Assembly (NCBI GenBank): GCA_041395565.1
Contig: JAWLAI010000012.1
Location: 1-8,497 of the forward strand
Reading direction: 5' to 3'
Source: Pseudomonadota bacterium
Lineage (GTDB): Bacteria > Pseudomonadota > Gammaproteobacteria > UBA9214
Length of the DNA: 8,497 nt
Below, one piece after another: positions 1 through 6,379 of the stretch; the first letter of the stretch is position 1, and each line of letters opens with the position of its first letter. Under the pieces are notes generated by a model. It searched no databases, was not told where the DNA came from, and saw only the letters and a list, made by a program, of their open reading frames with translations. A program made the position numbers and the translations under genes.

Positions 1-201
1 TCGCAGGAGGCGGGCCCCACCAATGTGCACATCAAGGCCGAGTGCCCGCTCAGCACGATGTTCGGTTACATCGGCGACCTGCGCACCATGACCTCCGGCC
101 GCGGCCAGTTCTCCATGGAGTTCCTGCACTACATGCCGTGTCCCCGCAATGTGGCGGACGAGGTCATCAAGGAAGCCAAGGAACGCCAGGCGGCCAGATA
201 A
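1..201 (+). CDS. Elongation factor G-like GTPase, C-terminal end (5' end outside window)
   Basis: Only the last 66 codons are present, ending in TAA at 199-201. The reading frame opens at the first base of the window. They match domain V of translation elongation factor G, the ribosomal translocation GTPase. Recognisable motifs are CPLSTMFGYIGDLRTMTSGR and GQFSMEFLHY, followed by a short helical tail (NVADEVIKEAKERQ). The form LSTMFGYIGDLRTMTSGRGQ resembles the second EF-G found in many proteobacteria (fusA2/EF-G2 type) more than the str-operon FusA. No tuf gene follows, as would be expected in the str operon, which also points to the paralogue. Paralogue assignment is an inference, because the GTPase domain is not visible. 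The gene is followed by a perfect 12-bp hairpin and meets the next gene tail to tail. Confidence 0.93.
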   Translation, partial: SQEAGPTNVHIKAECPLSTMFGYIGDLRTMTSGRGQFSMEFLHYMPCPRNVADEVIKEAKERQAAR

Positions 202-207
202 CCCGCA

Positions 208-243
208 GCCCGGGGCAGGAGCGTTGTAGCCCCTGCCCCGGGC
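208..243. terminator. 12-bp perfect hairpin between converging genes, probable terminator
   Basis: Arms gcccggggcagg (208-219) and cctgccccgggc (232-243) pair perfectly around a 12-nt loop. The left arm starts 6 nt after the EF-G stop codon. No T-run follows on either strand, so this is not a textbook intrinsic terminator. The position between two converging genes still fits a bidirectional terminator or a 3'-end stabilising hairpin. Confidence 0.6.
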
Positions 244-318
244 ACATGGCGCTTGTATGACCCCATCACTGCCGGCCACCGGGAGGTATCCGGTCATGTC
301 GGTAGCGGGTTGTGTCCT

Positions 319-2073
319 CTACCAGTGCGCAAGGTAGACGGCACCGGTGACGATCCGCATCAGCACCAGCAGATCCCCGCCATCGTTGTTGCCGTCGGGT
401 TGCGGGTATCCCGCGACCAGTGGCGCGATGTCCCAGCGTGCCTGCTCGGCTGGGCTCGGAGAGTAACTCCCGGCAAGTATGTTCGTCGCCAGCAGGAGAT
501 CCTGCACATCGACAACGCCGTCCACGTTGATGTCACCGGGCACCAGCATTCCCGGGTAGGAAGTATCGTCGAGCGGGTCAGTGCCAGCGGTTACCTCCGC
601 GCCGTCGCCTGCGCCGTCATTATCGGTGTCGAACAGCAACCTCTCGGTCCCGATCTGGAGTTCGTAGCTGTCGGTCAGGCCATCGTTGTCGTCATCGAGA
701 TCACAGGCGTCTCCCTCTGGATCGCCGTCGGTATTGCGCTGTGCCATGCCGCCATCCCCGGGGTCCTGCAGGAACGGGCCGTTCGGTACGCTACGGCAGT
801 TGTCGCTGTCGTTGGGAACGCCGTCGGTGTCGTCGTCATTGGCCAGCGGCAACGACGGCAGCCCGGAAACCGTGGTCAGCTCGTTGCTGTCCATGGTCAG
901 GTAGCCGTGGTAGTAGACGGTCTGGTCCGCGCTGCGGATCTCGACGTGCAGCCTGTCGTTCAGTAGATAGCCGTAGCCGAACATGTCGGTACGGGTCTGG
1001 CCGTTACCGTCCGGGTCTGGGACGGCGGCCCAGACCAGGGTGCCTGTGTTGTCATCGGCCGGTCCATGACCGGACCATACGACACCGGCCGGGCCTGGAT
1101 TGACATTGCTCCACCGTGACGCAGCGCCGTCCTTCTGCCGGATGACCGAAGGGTAGTGATAGTCTCCGGAAATCCAGAGCACGCCGGTTCGGGTCAGCGC
1201 TGCGAGGATGGCATCCCGCTCCATCGGATAGTAGCGCCAGGAATCACCCGGGCCGCTCGCGCCCAGTGTCTTGGTGGAAGACACGACGACGAATTTCGCG
1301 GTCGAGGCGTTGATGCGGTCGATCAACCAGGCCTTCTGCTGGGCCCCGAGCAGGGAAACCGGCGTGTTGCGCAGTGTGGCGTCTGAGTAATCGCGGTAGG
1401 AAATATCATCGATAAATATGAACTCGATGTCGCCGTAGGTTTTCCGGAAGTAGCTGATCGGGTAGTCGGACGGCGAGGGTGTCTCATTCTCGGCCAAGGC
1501 GCCGGACGGGACGATCGTGTTCTCGCTGATATCGTAGGTGGCCTGCGCATTGTCACTCCAGGCGTCGGCCCAGGTCTGCCAGGCGGCGCGTCCCTGCCGC
1601 CAGTGGTAGTTGACCTGCGCCTGCGTGGTTGCGTTGATCGGGACCTGCAGGTTGGCGGTATAAAGATTGTGCGCCCAGTTGTCGCCGCCCCATTCATGGT
1701 CGTCGAACTGAACATATAAGTCGAACGGCGCCGCTGCCAGCGCCGGCCAGCCCGGTGTCAGCATCATCTGTTCGTAATGATGGTTGAAGTCCTGCGGGTT
1801 CGGCCCCGCCGCCACCGAATCGAACTGTACCGGCTCTGCGCTGATGCCCCAGGCGGTCGTCGCGTGATTCGTATACGGTGCATCGCCCTGGCTGATGACC
1901 AGGTCCGGGTCAAGGTCGATAATCGCGCTGGCGATCGTCAGCGGACGGGGGTGGTCCTCACAGGAGAACCAGGCGAATCCTCCGGCTGCGTCTACAATGG
2001 CGGGCAACGGCAGGAGCAGGAGCGCCAGAACGGCAGACGGGTGGCGGTAGCTGCCGCCGGATTGCGTGTTCAC
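319..2073 (-). CDS. Secreted PhoD-like phosphatase with TSP3-like repeats and dockerin-like C-terminus
   Basis: A 584-aa protein. The start is GTG at 2073, preceded by an AAGGA Shine-Dalgarno nine bases away. Residues 1-30 form a Sec signal peptide (hydrophobic run AVLALLLLPLP, cleavage likely after IVDA). Residues about 33-395 resemble PhoD-like metallophosphatases: SQGD (61-64), FDDHEWGGDN (123-132), a conserved-looking YGDIEFIFIDDISYRDY stretch (213-229), GAQQKAWL (243-250) and SGDYHY (302-307), which are the expected metal-ligand blocks. PhoD-family enzymes hydrolyse phosphate mono- and diesters outside the cytoplasm, usually with Ca and Fe; the substrate here is unknown. Residues 412-500 are Asp-rich TSP3-like calcium-binding repeats (DDDTDGVPNDSDNC and others). 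Residues 512-577 contain two dockerin/EF-hand-like repeats. It is the last minus-strand gene, 372 bases after the DUF1566-like gene, probably with its own promoter. Fold assignment is fairly sure; the exact family is less so. Confidence 0.85.
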   Translation of the reverse strand: MNTQSGGSYRHPSAVLALLLLPLPAIVDAAGGFAWFSCEDHPRPLTIASAIIDLDPDLVISQGDAPYTNHATTAWGISAEPVQFDSVAAGPNPQDFNHHYEQMMLTPGWPALAAAPFDLYVQFDDHEWGGDNWAHNLYTANLQVPINATTQAQVNYHWRQGRAAWQTWADAWSDNAQATYDISENTIVPSGALAENETPSPSDYPISYFRKTYGDIEFIFIDDISYRDYSDATLRNTPVSLLGAQQKAWLIDRINASTAKFVVVSSTKTLGASGPGDSWRYYPMERDAILAALTRTGVLWISGDYHYPSVIRQKDGAASRWSNVNPGPAGVVWSGHGPADDNTGTLVWAAVPDPDGNGQTRTDMFGYGYLLNDRLHVEIRSADQTVYYHGYLTMDSNELTTVSGLPSLPLANDDDTDGVPNDSDNCRSVPNGPFLQDPGDGGMAQRNTDGDPEGDACDLDDDNDGLTDSYELQIGTERLLFDTDNDGAGDGAEVTAGTDPLDDTSYPGMLVPGDINVDGVVDVQDLLLATNILAGSYSPSPAEQARWDIAPLVAGYPQPDGNNDGGDLLVLMRIVTGAVYLAHW

Positions 2074-2082
2074 TTTGGATTT

Positions 2083-2087
2083 TCCTT
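2083..2087 (-). promoter_or_regulatory. Shine-Dalgarno AAGGA that supports the GTG start of the secreted PhoD-like gene
   Basis: The minus strand reads AAGGA, nine bases before the GTG at 2073. An ATG at 2093 is out of frame and closes after seven codons, so GTG is the better start. It also puts a complete signal peptide at the N-terminus. Confidence 0.6.
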
Positions 2088-2189
2088 GTACATGCTTGCC
2101 TGCTCGCGCTGCCGGTAGTGCCCGGATGCCTGCGGCAGGTAGCCGGGACTGTGGCTGTGCGATGTCGCGACGCGCCGTGAGAGGGCGAT

Positions 2190-2195
2190 ATTCTA
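2190..2195 (-). promoter_or_regulatory. Possible sigma-70 -10 box (TAGAAT) for the secreted PhoD-like gene
   Basis: The minus strand reads TAGAAT in a locally AT-richer stretch. The sequence 16-17 bases upstream (GTTATG/TTATGG) is a poor -35, so the promoter may need an activator. The predicted start site near 2183 gives a leader of roughly 110 bases. This rests on sequence inspection only. Confidence 0.25.
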
Positions 2196-2239
2196 GTTTC
2201 GCGCCGTGCTGCCATAACTAATGCTTTCGTACTACTACG

Positions 2240-2280
2240 CATGACCAGTGCATGACAGCGACACTGCCCCGGGTCATGAC
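2240..2280. repeat. Three CATGAC copies, candidate activator site
   Basis: CATGAC occurs at 2240-2245, 2251-2256 and 2275-2280. The first two are exactly 11 bases apart, and both are preceded by G. The third forms the palindrome GTCATGAC (2273-2280). The stretch ccagtgcatgac (2245-2256) is also an imperfect inverted copy of gtcatgactgg (2273-2283), with one bulged base. The array lies about 45-90 bases upstream of the candidate -10 box, the usual place for an activator site. Confidence 0.3.
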
Positions 2281-2445
2281 TGGGCGGAGTGATATCCCTG
2301 CGGGCACGAGGTTCTTCCGCGCTGCAAGGACAGCCAGCCGTTTGCGGTAACGCCCGGCGGTGCCGGTTAGCCCAGGCAGGCAATCCTGACAGTTCGGCGG
2401 CTATCCAACCGCGCGCCTGCGGATACAGCACCAGGTGTAAAGGCA

Positions 2446-3678
2446 TCATTCCAGTGCCTGTCTGAGGATCACGGCCAGGTCGGACAGATCGATCATGCCG
2501 TCCATGTTCATGTCGCCATGCGCATACTGCGGCACTCGTGGCATGAGCTGGCCTGCCACGATGCGCATGGCGATCAGGACGTCCGCCGCATCGATGTTGC
2601 CGTCCGGATAGCCGTAAGGGGCCAGGTCGCCATCGGCCGGGGCGGGCAGGGAATACCTGTCCAGCGGATTCGAACCATGCAGGATCTCGATACCATCGGG
2701 GCTGCCGTCAGCGTCGCTGTCGGTCTTGCGGGGGTCGGTGCCAAAGTCCTGCTCACCGTCGGCGAAGCCATCCTGGTTGCTGTCGATACCGGCACTGACG
2801 CTGCCGATCGGCACGACGCCGCCGGCGCCGTCGACCAGGCCGTCGTGATCGGTGTCGGCCAGGTTGGGATTCGTGCCGGTAGCGGCCTCGGCGGGATCCG
2901 TGAGGCCGTCGCCGTCCGTATCGCGCAATGCCACGTCACCATCGAGCACGGGCAACACGTAGTTGAACTGTGCCTTGCCGGTCGCCCACTGGATGCCGCT
3001 GTAGAGGCTGAAGTAGACACCGCAGTCCGCGCCTGGCATGTTCGGGCATGCGACTGCTGCGTCTGCGTAGTGGTAGAAGTCGAGGCGCAGGTTGCTGAAC
3101 TGCTGCAGATCCGGGTCGGTACCCGTCGCCAGCGAACCCCATGACAGCGCGGCGGTGCCGCCCAGTTCGCTGTAGAACAGGTGGCCGAGTTCGCCGCCCG
3201 TGCAACTGAAGCCCAGTCCATCGGTCCGGGCCGCCCCGGCCAGGGTCTTGCAGGTCGGGTCCGGGCCGGCGGAGCGGGGCAGACGCCAGTCGCTGTATGA
3301 CACGCCATAGGCGCTGTTGTAGTACACCAGCTGCTCGGTCCAGGCCATGGCGGCCCACCAGGTCATTCTGCCGTTGAACGCCCCACTGTCATCGTGCAGG
3401 AATTCGGCCGCCGAGAGCGCATGGCCCGCGATCGGGCCGGCGGTGGCGACTATCTCGCTGACGCGCGCAGCAGTGAGTTCGCTGGCCGCAAAATTGGCAT
3501 CGGCAAGCCAGGTGACATTCAGCTCCGTGTCATAAACGAGCCCGCCGCCGCGTGCCTGCAGGGCCGCATGCGCGCCGTCGGCAACCAGCACGAATGCGGC
3601 GAACAGTACGCTTGCGGGCAGCCCGGTGGACGGCAGCTGTGCTTGCCTGCGCAGGGTGGCGAGCCGGGGTGCTTGCAT
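2446..3678 (-). CDS. Secreted DUF1566 (Lcl-like) protein with Asp-rich Ca-binding repeats and dockerin-like C-terminus
   Basis: A 410-aa protein. The start is ATG at 3678, five bases after the TAG of the upstream gene. No clear Shine-Dalgarno is visible, so translation may be coupled. Residues about 1-39 look like a long signal peptide (hydrophobic SVLFAAFVLVADG, cleavage after AHA). Residues about 46-245 match the DUF1566/Lcl C-terminal pattern: VYDTELNVTWLADANFA (48-64), MTWWAAMAW (105-113), YSDWRLPRS (128-136), GELGHLFYSELG (162-173) and a final GIQWATGK. The biochemical role of this domain is poorly known; it is common in secreted and surface proteins. Residues about 253-340 are Asp-rich calcium-binding repeats (DTDGDGLTD, DTDHDGLVDG, DSNQDGFADG, DSDADGSPDG). 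Residues 350-408 hold two dockerin-like repeats (YPDGNIDAADVLIAMRIVAG, then GDMNMDGMIDLSDL). The tail type is shared with the secreted PhoD-like protein, which suggests the same extracellular localisation. Four Cys residues (143, 159, 211, 219) could form disulfides. Confidence 0.82.
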   Translation of the reverse strand: MQAPRLATLRRQAQLPSTGLPASVLFAAFVLVADGAHAALQARGGGLVYDTELNVTWLADANFAASELTAARVSEIVATAGPIAGHALSAAEFLHDDSGAFNGRMTWWAAMAWTEQLVYYNSAYGVSYSDWRLPRSAGPDPTCKTLAGAARTDGLGFSCTGGELGHLFYSELGGTAALSWGSLATGTDPDLQQFSNLRLDFYHYADAAVACPNMPGADCGVYFSLYSGIQWATGKAQFNYVLPVLDGDVALRDTDGDGLTDPAEAATGTNPNLADTDHDGLVDGAGGVVPIGSVSAGIDSNQDGFADGEQDFGTDPRKTDSDADGSPDGIEILHGSNPLDRYSLPAPADGDLAPYGYPDGNIDAADVLIAMRIVAGQLMPRVPQYAHGDMNMDGMIDLSDLAVILRQALE

Positions 3679-3683
3679 TGCGG

Positions 3684-4511
3684 CTATGAATACTGCACGA
3701 AGGCGCGGGATATGGCCTGCGCGCCGAAGCCCATCAGCTGCTGGATGGCCGGTGTCGGAACCATGCCGGCACGGGACAGCTCGCCCATCAGTTCGGCCAG
3801 ATTGCCGGGCTCGTCGTATGCCAGGCGTCCGAAGCGCATGAGATGCAGCCTGCGGATCTTGCCCAGGAAATAGCTGCCGGCGACTGGCTGTCCGTTGCCC
3901 TGATTGGCGCCGACACTCAGGGCCGTGGCCGGGGTGATCTGCTGGGGAGCGATATCACCAATCCCGCTCAAGGTCTTGATCGACGAGGTTGCCTGGACGT
4001 CGGTACCGTCCCGGTAGGTGTGGGTGAACGCGGCGTTGACCCCCGTGCCGGCGGGCCGGTGGTCGATCCGGCAGAAGATGTTGCGACGGCTGTTGCTGAC
4101 ATCGCCCGTTTCCACGACCACGTCGGTATAGCCCAGGCTTCTGCTCTGCAGGGTGAACCGCACCACGCCGTTCGTCCGGTATCCCACGCGGATGCCGTCG
4201 AACAGTCCGGCGCTGTTGTAACCGCAATACAGAATGGTTTCCCGGTTCTGGGGATCGGGGGAGACCGCGCCGACCTCGAGCTGAAAGCCGATCAGATAGC
4301 TGGCATCGCCCGGACACGCGACGCCGGCGAACAGCGCCGGATCCGCAGACCAGGGCGTCAGCAATGACGTGTTCAGTCCGTTGCCGTTGAACCAGCCGTT
4401 ACCCGCGGACCACGGATTGCCGCCCACCGTGACGAAATCCGGCAGCGGGTTCTGGATCCCGGCTGCCTGGCCGTGCTGTTCCAGCGGGAAATAGCACCAG
4501 TTGAAACTCAT
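3684..4511 (-). CDS. Unidentified 275-aa protein, possible LamG/concanavalin-like jelly roll
   Basis: The start is ATG at 4511. It overlaps the TGA of the upstream PhoD-like gene in an ATGA arrangement, so the two are probably translationally coupled. It ends in TAG at 3684-3686, five bases before the next ATG. No signal peptide or membrane segment is visible. The N-terminus is rich in Trp, Gly and Asn (GGNPWSAGNGWFNGNGLN). Residues about 70-232 alternate short hydrophobic strands and turns (LIGFQLEVG, IRVGYRTNGVVRFTLQS, NIFCRIDHR, FTHTYRDGTDV, ALSVGA, YFLGKIRRLHLMRFGRL). This resembles LamG-like or concanavalin-like carbohydrate-binding sandwiches, particularly the final GKIRRLHLMRFGRL block. 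The C-terminal 40 residues look helical. The fold is an inference from pattern and no function is claimed. Coupling to the PhoD-like gene suggests its product acts with that enzyme. Confidence 0.7.
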   Translation of the reverse strand: MSFNWCYFPLEQHGQAAGIQNPLPDFVTVGGNPWSAGNGWFNGNGLNTSLLTPWSADPALFAGVACPGDASYLIGFQLEVGAVSPDPQNRETILYCGYNSAGLFDGIRVGYRTNGVVRFTLQSRSLGYTDVVVETGDVSNSRRNIFCRIDHRPAGTGVNAAFTHTYRDGTDVQATSSIKTLSGIGDIAPQQITPATALSVGANQGNGQPVAGSYFLGKIRRLHLMRFGRLAYDEPGNLAELMGELSRAGMVPTPAIQQLMGFGAQAISRAFVQYS

Positions 4512-5926
4512 ATTGCCACCATCTGGTTTCTGGATGCCCGGTGATACAGCCTGGCCGCATACTTGACCACGCCGCGGCCGCCATCGACATGCGCGATATC
4601 CAGATACATCGGGCTTTGCTCCGGGTGCACCGTGACGAGGATGAAGTTGTGCAGGAAGCGGTCACCGATGTTGGTGTCCGAATGCTCCGAGTATTGCAGC
4701 TGCCCGCCCCAGCCCCACGGGCGGGTCGGCGCATCGAAGCCCGCGCCGCCCACCGCATTCGCATCGCCGAGTGTGCCCGCGCTCCAGGCCCAGAAGTCAT
4801 CGAGCTTCAGTGTGTGTACGGTGTGGTTGTCGCCGTAAATCGAAACCAGGTTGCCGGCCACGCCGTTCAGGTTCGGACGTGACTTCATGTCGGCCAGCCA
4901 GGCCTGGGCCTCGCTGGCATGGAATTCCAGCCACGGCTGCCCGACCTGGGTCAGCCCGGACTCGTGCATGGCGATCTTGAACGCGTGGGTATCCACGTCC
5001 AGGAATGCCATGTGGTCGGCAATCTGCTGCGCGCCGTAACAGGGGGTATCGGTAGGGACCCGCGAATCATACGGCTCGATGAATCTCGACATGTCCCACA
5101 ACGAAATCCTGACCGGGCCCATGTCCTTTCCCAGTACCATTGCCCGGGGCGCAGCGGGGCGGGTTGAGAGCGGCCGAAGAGGCATCCCATTCCTACCGTA
5201 CGATCTCCTCGAGGCTGCCGGCACCCGGATACAGGGTTTCAGCATCCGGTCACCAGCGGCAGGGTTGGCGTCGCCCCGGCACCAGTTACCGCCGATGGCG
5301 TGGTCACCGCCGGAGTAGCAGCATGGCAGATTGCGATAGACCCACTGCCGGTCGGGCAGCATCCATTTTGCCGCACTCTCGAACACGCCGTAGTTCGCTG
5401 CCCACGCCTTGGCGTAATCCGCGCCGATGCCGGTATCCTGGGGGGCGCCGGTGGAATGAAACCCGGTGAGTGGATCGTTGACCGTGAAGGTGTCTGTGTA
5501 GTGCACGTCATCGATGTGAAACATGCTCACGATCGGTACCGGTGAGTTCGTGACCAGCTGCCGGATGATCCGGTGTGTATTGGTGGGATTGCGCGGGGTA
5601 GCGCCGTCACAGGTGCCGATGATGAACCCGAACGGCGTCTGACTGTTGTCCGGCAATGTCTGGAACGACCCATCCAGGGTCACACCGTCCTGTGTGACCG
5701 AGTAGGTATACCCGGTCCACGGCCGCAGCCCGCTAAAGCGGATTCTCACAGTCCACAGGCCGCGGGCGGGCAATTCGTCCACCCGCAGCGAGGGCGCGTC
5801 GATGGCGATGTTGCCGCCGCCAGAAACGGTTGCGGAGAGCGGCGCGCTGCCGGGATCGGTCAGTGTGACGACATTCAGCAGCAAGCGGTCTGTGGCAACG
5901 TCACCCAGGCGGATGGCGAACGGCAT
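4508..5926 (-). CDS. PhoD-like metallophosphoesterase without signal peptide; internal compensated frameshift
   Basis: The 472-aa product starts at ATG 5926, two bases after the TGA of the beta-helix gene. A TTG at 5932 is possible but has no advantage. No signal peptide is seen: it begins MPFAIRLGDVATDRLLLNVV. Residues about 10-90 look like the Ig/Fn3-like N-terminal domain of PhoD proteins (LRVDELPARGLWTVRIRFSG, LRPWTGYTYSV). The catalytic part shows FHIDDVHYTD (136-145), YSGGDHAIGGNW (204-215) and SIYGDNHTVH (362-371), the expected metal-ligand blocks of this calcineurin-like family. Between them, residues about 226-261 are an Arg-rich stretch that looks out of frame. The neighbouring frame reads DAETLYPGAGSLEEIVR, a TAG, then EWDASSAALNPP, which fits the protein better. 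A missing base near 5246 and an extra base near 5143-5162 would explain it. The gene may be a damaged or evolving allele, or carry sequence errors. It ends overlapping the jelly-roll gene by four bases. Confidence 0.8.
   Translation of the reverse strand: MPFAIRLGDVATDRLLLNVVTLTDPGSAPLSATVSGGGNIAIDAPSLRVDELPARGLWTVRIRFSGLRPWTGYTYSVTQDGVTLDGSFQTLPDNSQTPFGFIIGTCDGATPRNPTNTHRIIRQLVTNSPVPIVSMFHIDDVHYTDTFTVNDPLTGFHSTGAPQDTGIGADYAKAWAANYGVFESAAKWMLPDRQWVYRNLPCCYSGGDHAIGGNWCRGDANPAAGDRMLKPCIRVPAASRRSYGRNGMPLRPLSTRPAAPRAMVLGKDMGPVRISLWDMSRFIEPYDSRVPTDTPCYGAQQIADHMAFLDVDTHAFKIAMHESGLTQVGQPWLEFHASEAQAWLADMKSRPNLNGVAGNLVSIYGDNHTVHTLKLDDFWAWSAGTLGDANAVGGAGFDAPTRPWGWGGQLQYSEHSDTNIGDRFLHNFILVTVHPEQSPMYLDIAHVDGGRGVVKYAARLYHRASRNQMVAI
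5143..5250 (-). other. Out-of-frame segment bounded by two compensating indels
   Basis: The annotated frame reads Arg/Pro-rich sequence here (for example SRRSYGRNGMPLRPLSTRPA). Moving one frame over at 5246 gives DAETLYPGAGSLEEIVR (5246-5196), a TAG at 5195-5193, and EWDASSAALNPP (5192-5157). After that the original frame becomes sensible again (MVLGKDMGPVRIS). One lost G in a GG(G) run and one gained C in a C run would produce this pattern. The TAG is one C-to-T change from CAG. Confidence 0.6.
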
Positions 5927-5928
5927 AT

Positions 5929-6315
5929 TCAATTACCAATCATGGCGATGAACGGTACCGCTGAACGCTGATCCTCCACCAGCAGCCCCCTGACCGCATT
6001 GTCACGGTGTGGCTCGTCGATGCGGATCACCACCCCGGTACGGCCGCCGCGGAAGCTCACCCGGCTGGCGTTGCCCAGCCCGATGAGGCGTGCACCGGAA
6101 GGCACGTGGATCGTATCGGTGACGGTATAGGCACCGTGTTGCAGCGCGGCCGGATAGCCGCTATGGGCGCTGGCGCGCAGCGCGGCATTGATGGCTTCGG
6201 TGTCATCGCCGCCGGTCGGGGCTATGACTATCTGCGTAGCGGACAGGCTGACCGAGGGGCAGGCGGCGATGAATCCCTGCAGCGCGGAATAGGTCAGGAA
6301 CTGGCGGCGGTTCAT
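5929..6315 (-). CDS. Short exported pectate-lyase-superfamily (beta-helix) protein, possibly truncated
   Basis: A 128-aa product. The start is ATG at 6315, chosen because AGGAG lies seven bases upstream and the signal peptide then begins at the first residue. A further upstream in-frame ATG at 6378 would prepend a non-signal sequence. The N-terminus NRRQFLTYSALQGFIAAC contains a twin-arginine-like RRQFL motif, and IAAC matches a lipobox, so it may be a Tat-exported lipoprotein. Alternatively, signal peptidase I could cut after SLSA. Residues about 33-85 (GGDDTEAINAAL, YPAALQHGAYTVTDTIHVPS, GARLIGLGNAS) match the N-terminal cap and first rungs of pectate lyase superfamily beta-helices. Family members are normally several hundred residues, so this looks like only the first part of one. 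It stops at TGA two bases before the PhoD-like ATG. No catalytic residues can be assigned; ligand binding or an anchoring role is a guess. Confidence 0.7.
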   Translation of the reverse strand: MNRRQFLTYSALQGFIAACPSVSLSATQIVIAPTGGDDTEAINAALRASAHSGYPAALQHGAYTVTDTIHVPSGARLIGLGNASRVSFRGGRTGVVIRIDEPHRDNAVRGLLVEDQRSAVPFIAMIGN

Positions 6316-6322
6316 TGAAAAA

Positions 6323-6327
6323 CTCCT
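6323..6327 (-). promoter_or_regulatory. Strong Shine-Dalgarno AGGAG fixing the beta-helix gene start
   Basis: The minus strand reads AGGAG seven bases before the ATG at 6315. It is the only strong ribosome binding site seen in the four-gene cluster. This fits it being the entry point, with downstream genes translated by coupling. Confidence 0.65.
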
Positions 6328-6352
6328 GGCGGATAAGCTCGCATCAGCACGA

Positions 6353-6379
6353 ATTGTCCTTGCCCGAGGAGCGGACAAT
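6353..6379. promoter_or_regulatory. 7-bp inverted repeat ATTGTCC-N13-GGACAAT upstream of the four-gene cluster
   Basis: Arms attgtcc (6353-6359) and ggacaat (6373-6379) are perfect inverted copies, with centres 20 bases apart, or about two helical turns. It lies about 40-65 bases upstream of the first start codon of the cluster. It could be a dimeric operator or a leader hairpin. No specific regulator is recognised. Confidence 0.35.

Larger units (their letters stand above)
2074..2445. other. 372-base gene-less gap between the DUF1566-like and secreted PhoD-like genes
   Basis: No convincing gene is seen on either strand. The open frames here are Arg-rich and lack family motifs. The gap holds a possible -10 box (2190-2195), three copies of CATGAC (2240-2280) and the leader of the secreted PhoD-like gene. 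No clear intrinsic terminator was found downstream of the DUF1566-like gene. Confidence 0.7.

Noticed and set aside
253..966. 237-codon open frame on the plus strand
   Set aside because: It is antisense to the Asp/Gly-rich repeats and docking tail of the secreted PhoD-like gene. The Val/Ile-rich product is what antisense GAC/GGC codons give. No motifs or ribosome binding site.
2071..2093. Seven-codon mini-frame from ATG 2093 whose TGA overlaps the GTG start at 2073
   Set aside because: No ribosome binding site of its own. The AAGGA inside it fits the GTG start. Probably chance.
1958..2449. 163-codon minus-strand frame whose ATGATG overlaps the TGA of the DUF1566-like gene
   Set aside because: The start arrangement looks coupled, but the product is Arg/Pro/Ser-rich without motifs and runs into the signal-peptide region of the secreted PhoD-like gene.
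2518..3144. 208-codon plus-strand frame
   Set aside because: Antisense shadow of the Asp-rich repeats in the DUF1566-like gene.
3684..6315. Idea that the trio is a prophage tail or depolymerase remnant
   Set aside because: Beta-helix and jelly-roll folds occur in phage tail spikes, but no other phage gene, integrase or attachment site is visible, and the first protein has a bacterial export signal.
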